Shown here piece after piece: positions 48,997 through 53,234 of a stretch of DNA of 53,234 nt. The translations under genes and the position numbers were made by a program. The first letter of the stretch is position 1. Every line of letters starts with the position of its first letter. The notes under the pieces were generated by a model, which was not told the DNA's origin, ran no database searches, and saw only the letters and a program-made list of their open reading frames with translations. This stretch comes from CAZUVM01 sp964623885 (GTDB taxonomy: Bacteria > Verrucomicrobiota > Verrucomicrobiia > Limisphaerales > UBA8199), in contig CAZUVM010000092.1 of assembly GCA_964623885.1 (NCBI GenBank), positions 1 to 53,234 on the forward strand, given 5' to 3'.

Positions 48997-50910
48997 GTGC
49001 ACCGCCTTAGTCTGCTTTTCGGACTCGCCTTTTTTTCCTCCACGGCGCTCGCCCATCGGCTCGATGAGTATCTGCAGGCCACACTGGTAACCATCGATCC
49101 GGGCGAGATCCGATTTCAGATAAATCTGACACCTGGCGTCGAAGTCGCCGACGAAGTACTCCAGCAGATGGATCGGGATCACGATGGCGTGATCTCGACG
49201 AACGAGGCCTCAGCCTATTGTGAAGTGCTCAAACGCGATCTGAGTGTTCAGTTGGACGGACACAAAATCGATTTTAAGCTGACCGCGTCCAATTTTCCCG
49301 CGTTGGCTGAACTGCGGACTGGTTGGGGAATCATGCAGATGGAATTCTCCGCGCCGATCGGTCCGCTCGCGCCTGGCGCGCACAAACTCAGTTTCGAAAA
49401 CCGGCATCTGCCGCGCTTGAGTGTTTATCTGTTCAATGCCGCGCAGCCCAAGTCTGCTTCGGTGCGGATCGTCACACAGAAGCGAAATCAGAATCAGAGC
49501 ACAGGTGAAATTGAGTTCGCGGTTGGTAATCAGGGCCTAAAAACGCAACATTTCGATCGTGATCCCGGTTGGGAAGGTTTCAATAACCACACGCACCTGA
49601 CGCGAACTCGCCGCGTTGTGCAGGACTTCGGTTATAGTGGCGGGGAGCCAGGGCAATCGCCACAAATTGGCGGACGCGTGACGCGCGCATCACAGCCTGG
49701 GTACTATGCTGAAGCGCTCACCACGAAAAGCCTCGGCGAAAAGTTGAGCGCCTCCGGCAGATTCCAAATCACCTCTTCCTCGTCGGGCAGTGGGGTATTT
49801 TTCGGCTGGTTCAACTCGCGGCAGCACGAAACCTCGGGACGACCGATCAGCTCGTTTGGGCTCGATTTCGACGGAGAAGCCAAAGGCGCGCGCCTCGCGG
49901 TGCGGTTGATCTCGCACAGTAATAAATCCTGCGGGACTTTCATCACGCCTTTTATCCCGGGGAAGTATCGTCCCACGCCTATTCGGAATGACGGAACTCT
50001 TTATGATTGGAGCCTGGTTTATGACCCAAATGCCAATGCGGGGCTAGGCCGGTTCGAGTTTCGCCTGCAAAGCGAGGCTTCCGAACATGAACCGTTTGAA
50101 GGCAAGTGGTTCACCGTGGACCTGCCTGCCGGGTTTAAAGCGGACGGTGCCACGTTCGATCGGTTCGGTTTGATGAATGCGCTCAAACCGGGCGGCAGCA
50201 TGACCATAGCCTTCCAAGAACTCCAACTCGATGGCAAAATGATCGACTTCAGTCGGACTTCGGAATGGATTGGCTCCGGGAATCGTACGAATTACGACGA
50301 GGCTAATCCGGCCGGCGCGCACGACTTCGGATTCAGCCCCAGGACGAGCTTTGCCGGTGGCTCGCCCGGCGAAGTCGGCGGCAATTTTTGGCGCAGCGGC
50401 AGTTTTGCATATTATGCGGACCCCGTCGGGCTGCTGTCACTGGAGCGTCCGCTGGAGGCCAGCGGCAGAGTTGTTCTACTGGTGGGAGCGCCGGACTCGG
50501 ATATGTACTTGGGCTGGTTTAACAGCGCCGTCACCAATTCGGCCATTGGCCCGCGTTCACAGACTCGTCCGCTGTTCCTGGGCGTGCACGTTGGCGGCCC
50601 AACGCGCGTCGGCCATTATTTCCAACCCGCGTACGCCCTGGAACAAAGGGTCCGGACACCCAAGACCGGGCCGGTCCTGAAGCCGGAGCAGAGCTATGAT
50701 TGGACGTTGCATTATGAGCCGCCCGGCACTAATGGCAGTGGCAACATCGTCGTCCGACTCGGCGGCGAGTCGGTCTCGCTCCAATTGCCGCGGGCGCAAC
50801 TTGCGGCGGGAACGTTGTTCGATCGCTTCGGGCTTTTCACGTCCACAATCGGAGGTCAAATGGTGCGAATCTTCTTTGATGATTTCAAGTACACGGCAGC
50901 TCAGAAATGA
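48997..50910 (+). CDS. Exported protein: HupE-like N-domain plus two tandem sandwich domains
   Basis: A 637-residue protein starting at GTG 48997, with signal peptide VHRLSLLFGLAFFSSTALA. The first about 170 residues (AHRLDEYLQATLVTIDPGEIRF ... FENRHLPRLSVYLFNAAQPKS) match the periplasmic N-domain that precedes the membrane part of HupE/UreJ-type proteins. It includes a textbook EF-hand loop DRDHDGVISTNE (59-70). The membrane part is missing. Instead there are two related domains of about 220-240 residues, each with a DFG(Y/F)S opening, a GxFFGWFNS or MYLGWFNS strand, and DGLF-type ATFDRFGL / GTLFDRFGLF ends. The function is unknown; calcium-dependent binding is plausible. Confidence 0.75.
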   Translation: MHRLSLLFGLAFFSSTALAHRLDEYLQATLVTIDPGEIRFQINLTPGVEVADEVLQQMDRDHDGVISTNEASAYCEVLKRDLSVQLDGHKIDFKLTASNFPALAELRTGWGIMQMEFSAPIGPLAPGAHKLSFENRHLPRLSVYLFNAAQPKSASVRIVTQKRNQNQSTGEIEFAVGNQGLKTQHFDRDPGWEGFNNHTHLTRTRRVVQDFGYSGGEPGQSPQIGGRVTRASQPGYYAEALTTKSLGEKLSASGRFQITSSSSGSGVFFGWFNSRQHETSGRPISSFGLDFDGEAKGARLAVRLISHSNKSCGTFITPFIPGKYRPTPIRNDGTLYDWSLVYDPNANAGLGRFEFRLQSEASEHEPFEGKWFTVDLPAGFKADGATFDRFGLMNALKPGGSMTIAFQELQLDGKMIDFSRTSEWIGSGNRTNYDEANPAGAHDFGFSPRTSFAGGSPGEVGGNFWRSGSFAYYADPVGLLSLERPLEASGRVVLLVGAPDSDMYLGWFNSAVTNSAIGPRSQTRPLFLGVHVGGPTRVGHYFQPAYALEQRVRTPKTGPVLKPEQSYDWTLHYEPPGTNGSGNIVVRLGGESVSLQLPRAQLAAGTLFDRFGLFTSTIGGQMVRIFFDDFKYTAAQK

Positions 50911-50973
50911 ACGCAGATGCTTGCTGATTGCGATGGTCAGAAGTTAACACCCAATTGACACTTCCTTCAGACC

Positions 50974-52185
50974 GTGCAGATTCAAAAGATGAAAGCCACT
51001 CGCAGACCTCAAAACCTTGTCGCCAAAACGCGGCCGGCGCGCAGTGCCACAGAACTTGCGAGTCCACGTAGCGGCGCCGGACAGAACAACTTTGCGGGCC
51101 TGATTATTCGCGAGCGTGAGCCCGAAAATCTGGAATATCCCTTTTCGGCGCTGAGCAGCGCCCTGACACCCAATGAGCAGTTCTTTGTGCGGAATCATTT
51201 TACTGTACCGGAGCTCGATCTTCGGGATTGGCGGCTTACAGTCGAGGGCCTGGTCGAGCGGCCACTGGCTTTGACTCATGAACAGCTGGCCGAAATGCCG
51301 TCGCGGACACTTTCCGCTGTGATGGAATGCGCCGGCAACAGCCGCATTTTTCTTTCACCGAAGGTCGGCGGACTTCAGTGGGAGTTGGGGGCTGTAGGTA
51401 ATGCCGAATGGACTGGCGTGCTGTTAAGCGACGTCCTTCGCCAGGCCGGCCTCAAGCCGGGCGCCGTCGAGGTCGTCCTAGAAGGGGCCGATCATGGCGA
51501 GATCAAAAAGGAGCCGGTCTCACCAGGTAAAATCAATTACGCTCGCAGCTTGCCATTGGCCAAAGCTTTGAATTCCGATGTGCTCCTGGCCTACCGCATG
51601 AACGGCGAGGCACTGTCACCCGCGCATGGCTATCCTTTGCGCGCGGTAGTCGGAGGCTGGTACGGCATGGCCTCGGTGAAATGGCTCACCCGTCTGCTCG
51701 TCATCGACCGGGTTTTTTGCGGCTATTTTCAAACCGCTGATTACACATTCTGGGAACGACGCGACGGGCTCCCGATTCAATTGTTGCCTGTGGGCGAAAT
51801 GGAAGTGAAAGCTCAAATCGCGCGGCCCGCATTGCACGAGGTGGTTCCGGCCAGCTCGATTTACAGGATGCACGGCGCGGCCTGGACCGGTGACTCGGAG
51901 GTGGCCAAAGTCGAGGTTAGCACCGACGGTGGCAAGACGTGGCTCGCTGCGCAATTGCTGGGTCAGCCCAATGGGCATGGGTGGCGCTTGTGGGAACATC
52001 ACTGGCGTACCCCTGCACAACCAGGGCGCTGTACGCTAATGGCCCGCGCGATCGATGCGCGTGGACGTACCCAACCAAGCGAACGCGATTCGCACCGCGG
52101 TACGTATATGATCAGCCATGTCCAGCCAATTGAAGTTGAGATCAGGAAAACCGCCCACGGTGCTGCCGAAAGTTACGCGATCTGA
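50974..52185 (+). CDS. Sulfite-oxidase-like molybdopterin enzyme
   Basis: A 403-residue oxidoreductase of the sulfite oxidase family. The molybdopterin domain carries the Mo-ligating Cys119 in AVMECAGNSR, plus LEGADHG, the YARSLPLAKAL stretch and HGYPLRAVVGGWYGMASVKWL. The C-terminal dimerisation domain (Ig-like) begins near residue 285 (HEVVPASSIYRMHGAAWTG) and contains VEVSTDGGKTW. No TAT or Sec signal and no heme domain are visible, so a cytoplasmic or partner-dependent form is suggested. GTG 50974 and ATG 50989 are both possible starts. It probably oxidises sulfite or a related small oxyanion or S/N-oxide; which one is unknown. A broken rhodanese gene lies tail to tail with it. Confidence 0.88.
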   Translation: MQIQKMKATRRPQNLVAKTRPARSATELASPRSGAGQNNFAGLIIREREPENLEYPFSALSSALTPNEQFFVRNHFTVPELDLRDWRLTVEGLVERPLALTHEQLAEMPSRTLSAVMECAGNSRIFLSPKVGGLQWELGAVGNAEWTGVLLSDVLRQAGLKPGAVEVVLEGADHGEIKKEPVSPGKINYARSLPLAKALNSDVLLAYRMNGEALSPAHGYPLRAVVGGWYGMASVKWLTRLLVIDRVFCGYFQTADYTFWERRDGLPIQLLPVGEMEVKAQIARPALHEVVPASSIYRMHGAAWTGDSEVAKVEVSTDGGKTWLAAQLLGQPNGHGWRLWEHHWRTPAQPGRCTLMARAIDARGRTQPSERDSHRGTYMISHVQPIEVEIRKTAHGAAESYAI

Positions 52186-52204
52186 GCGGAAAGGCCTGGG
52201 CTTG

Positions 52205-52470
52205 TTATCCTTTCTCGATCGGTGCCCCCGACCAGTTTCCATACTCGATCCAGACTGCCGTCGTAGTTCCGCACTTTCTTTAGCCCCAACAGGTAAGTGA
52301 GCACGAACCAGGTGTGGCTCGAACGCTCGCCGATCCGGCAATAGGCAATCGTGTCTTTGTTGGGATCGACGCCTTTCTGTTCCAGGTAAATCTGCCGCAA
52401 TTCATCGGGTGGTTTGAAAGTGGCGTCGGCGCCAACTGCCGTGCTCCAGGGAATACTCTTACAAGAAATC
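52205..52470 (-). pseudogene. Truncated, frameshifted rhodanese (sulfurtransferase)
   Basis: Read leftwards from about 52470: KSIPWSTAVGADATFKPPDE, then LRQIYLEQKG and the active-site loop YCRIGERSSHTW with catalytic Cys, then YLLGLKKVRNYDGS. After this one extra base (52253) shifts the frame; the shifted frame continues WIEYGNWSGAPIEKG and stops at 52205-52207, the normal rhodanese end. The N-terminal rhodanese domain and the start of the catalytic domain are missing upstream. So this is a 3' fragment of a two-domain thiosulfate or mercaptopyruvate sulfurtransferase. The extra base could also be a sequencing error, but the truncation remains. Confidence 0.8.
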
Positions 52471-52564
52471 CTAAGAAGGTAGCATCGAGGCCGGCATTTG
52501 GAGACCTACACCCCATGGTTTCCACTACCCGGTGACGTGACATTAACTTAGAAAGGTTAAATCT

Positions 52565-52717
52565 ATGGGTTTGATACTACTGATTATTCTGTTGGTGCTG
52601 CTCGTTGGTTCGGTCCCGGCCTGGCCTTACAGCCGGGGTTGGGGTTACTATCCGAGCGGTGGCCTCGGCACTATTCTGCTGATACTTCTCATCCTGTGGT
52701 TGCTGGGCTATATCTGA
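52565..52717 (+). CDS. DUF3309 small membrane protein
   Basis: A 50-residue protein with two hydrophobic segments around a conserved centre: MGLILLIILLVLLVGSVPAW, then PYSRGWGYYPSGGLG, then a second hydrophobic run ending LWLLGYI. This matches the DUF3309 family in length and in the PxWPYSRGWGYYPSGGLG-type core. AAAGG stands about 8 bp before the ATG. The function is unknown; members are often near stress or envelope genes. The stop lies 13 bp from the convergent psiE remnant. Confidence 0.88.
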   Translation: MGLILLIILLVLLVGSVPAWPYSRGWGYYPSGGLGTILLILLILWLLGYI

Positions 52718-52730
52718 CGTTCGCGCCTGG

Positions 52731-53092
52731 TCATACCTGCCGTTCGGATTTCGGCTGACTGCGGCGGCGTAGCAACATCAGTGAGACGGTTATCGCCAGG
52801 ATGAGGAACGTCAAAATGGATAATTCGATGAAGAAATTTTTGTAGTTCTCTTCGGAATGGTTTTGCATTTGTCCGAATTCGGCCGTAAGGACTAGCACTC
52901 GCCGCACGGCGGCTATCAAGCCGACCAGCAGAAACGGCTCGGGCACTTGGTTTGCTCGACCAAATCCTGCTGATTCTTTTGGTGGTGGAACTGCTGTACA
53001 CCGTGCAGGTCTCATTTCGCGAGCATGCACTTAATTGATTCTTTGGCAAACACGCCCGAGGCGACCGCCTGGATGAAGTGGAATCCTCCCAT
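52731..53092 (-). pseudogene. psiE-like gene disrupted by a local inversion
   Basis: The C-terminal part is on the minus strand (52731-52948): PEPFLLVGLIAAVRRVLVLT then AEFG...NFFIELSILTFLILA, ending SERQV. The piece that should precede it is on the plus strand at 52951-53034: LLDQILLILLVVELLYTVQV then SFREHALN, the membrane helix and HAL of PsiE. The minus strand resumes beyond about 53033 with GFHFIQAVASGVFAKESI. So about 84 bp are inverted. The frames do not join cleanly, which suggests an additional small indel. PsiE is an inner-membrane phosphate-starvation protein of unknown activity. No intact copy remains here. Confidence 0.75.
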
Positions 53093-53155
53093 TACCGGAA
53101 CGATTCAGTTGGAAGCCGTTTTTTCATTAGTCCCACGTTTTCAAGCTGCGGAAAA

Positions 53156-53176
53156 CTCAACTGCAATGCAGTTGAG
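53156..53176. repeat. Perfect 10-bp palindrome
   Basis: CTCAACTGCA, a single central A, then TGCAGTTGAG. It lies in the unexplained last 140 bp, after the psiE remnant, near GGAAGCCGTT, a string also found beside the palindromes at 33884. It may be another copy of that dispersed family. Confidence 0.6.
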
Positions 53177-53234
53177 CGGTGGCAGCATACTTTTCAGTTT
53201 TTCAATGACTTGGACCCACCAACTGCGCTCTTGA

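Noticed and set aside
52943..53032. Phase-variable invertible switch in psiE
   Set aside because: The GCACTT hexamers at the edges are direct, not inverted; the flanking inverted motifs are short and imperfect, and neither orientation restores a clean frame. A one-off rearrangement is simpler.
53025..53234. 69-codon plus-strand frame at the window end
   Set aside because: It begins inside the inverted psiE piece and runs through a palindrome; no family resemblance.

Overview
The window looks like a chromosomal segment of a soil-type Verrucomicrobiota bacterium, probably of the Pedosphaera/Limisphaerales kind. The signs are gene families typical of that group: delta-60 and GloVer tandem-repeat secreted proteins, DUF1559-like pseudopilins with an AFTLIEL start, TAT-exported Gfo/Idh/MocA oxidoreductases, ThuA, DUF1080, DUF4838, DUF2330 and DUF3500. 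The DNA is GC-rich, and most gene borders carry short dispersed repeats. The phylum call is inference from gene content; no rRNA or tRNA gene was recognised.

Layout. 1-2550: an IS21-family insertion sequence (istA/istB, both ends visible). 2.9-7.3 kb: a delta-60 repeat protein, a SnoaL-like protein, a small lipoprotein and an unknown protein. 7.5-15 kb: a trehalose synthase/maltokinase fusion, a small secreted OB-like protein, an Xaa-Pro aminopeptidase and the primary sigma factor RpoD. 15-19 kb (minus): a DUF4838 - glycosyltransferase - alpha/beta hydrolase operon. 19-22.5 kb (plus): a Spinster-type MFS transporter translationally coupled to an Aas-like acyltransferase/acyl-ACP synthetase fusion, probably a lysophospholipid uptake and re-acylation pair. 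22.5-24 kb: a YfcE-type phosphodiesterase and a DUF6580 membrane protein. 24-28 kb (minus): a ThuA - Gfo/Idh/MocA - Gfo/Idh/MocA operon. 28-33 kb: a CehA/McbA-type metallohydrolase and a DUF2330-HEAT protein. 33-47 kb: four pseudopilin-like genes interspersed with another Gfo/Idh/MocA protein, a GH95 alpha-L-fucosidase, a TPR protein, a GloVer protein, an EamA transporter and a DUF1080 hydrolase. 47-53 kb: a zinc-ribbon protein, DUF3500, a HupE-like N-domain multidomain protein, a sulfite-oxidase-like molybdoenzyme, a broken rhodanese, DUF3309 and a rearranged psiE.

Functionally this is mostly an exported, polysaccharide- and sugar-directed gene set (GH95, DUF1080, ThuA, three Gfo/Idh/MocA proteins, DUF4838) mixed with envelope and lipid maintenance genes and a few core genes (rpoD, pepP).

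The most unusual items are: a single ORF that joins a periplasmic TPR domain, a transmembrane helix and a complete internal prepilin cleavage site plus pseudopilin domain (35597-37393); the Spinster/Aas pair; a palindromic repeat family that lies directly at the 5' ends of two exported-protein genes; a four-copy heptamer inside the fucosidase gene; and a psiE gene split by a local inversion of about 84 bp.
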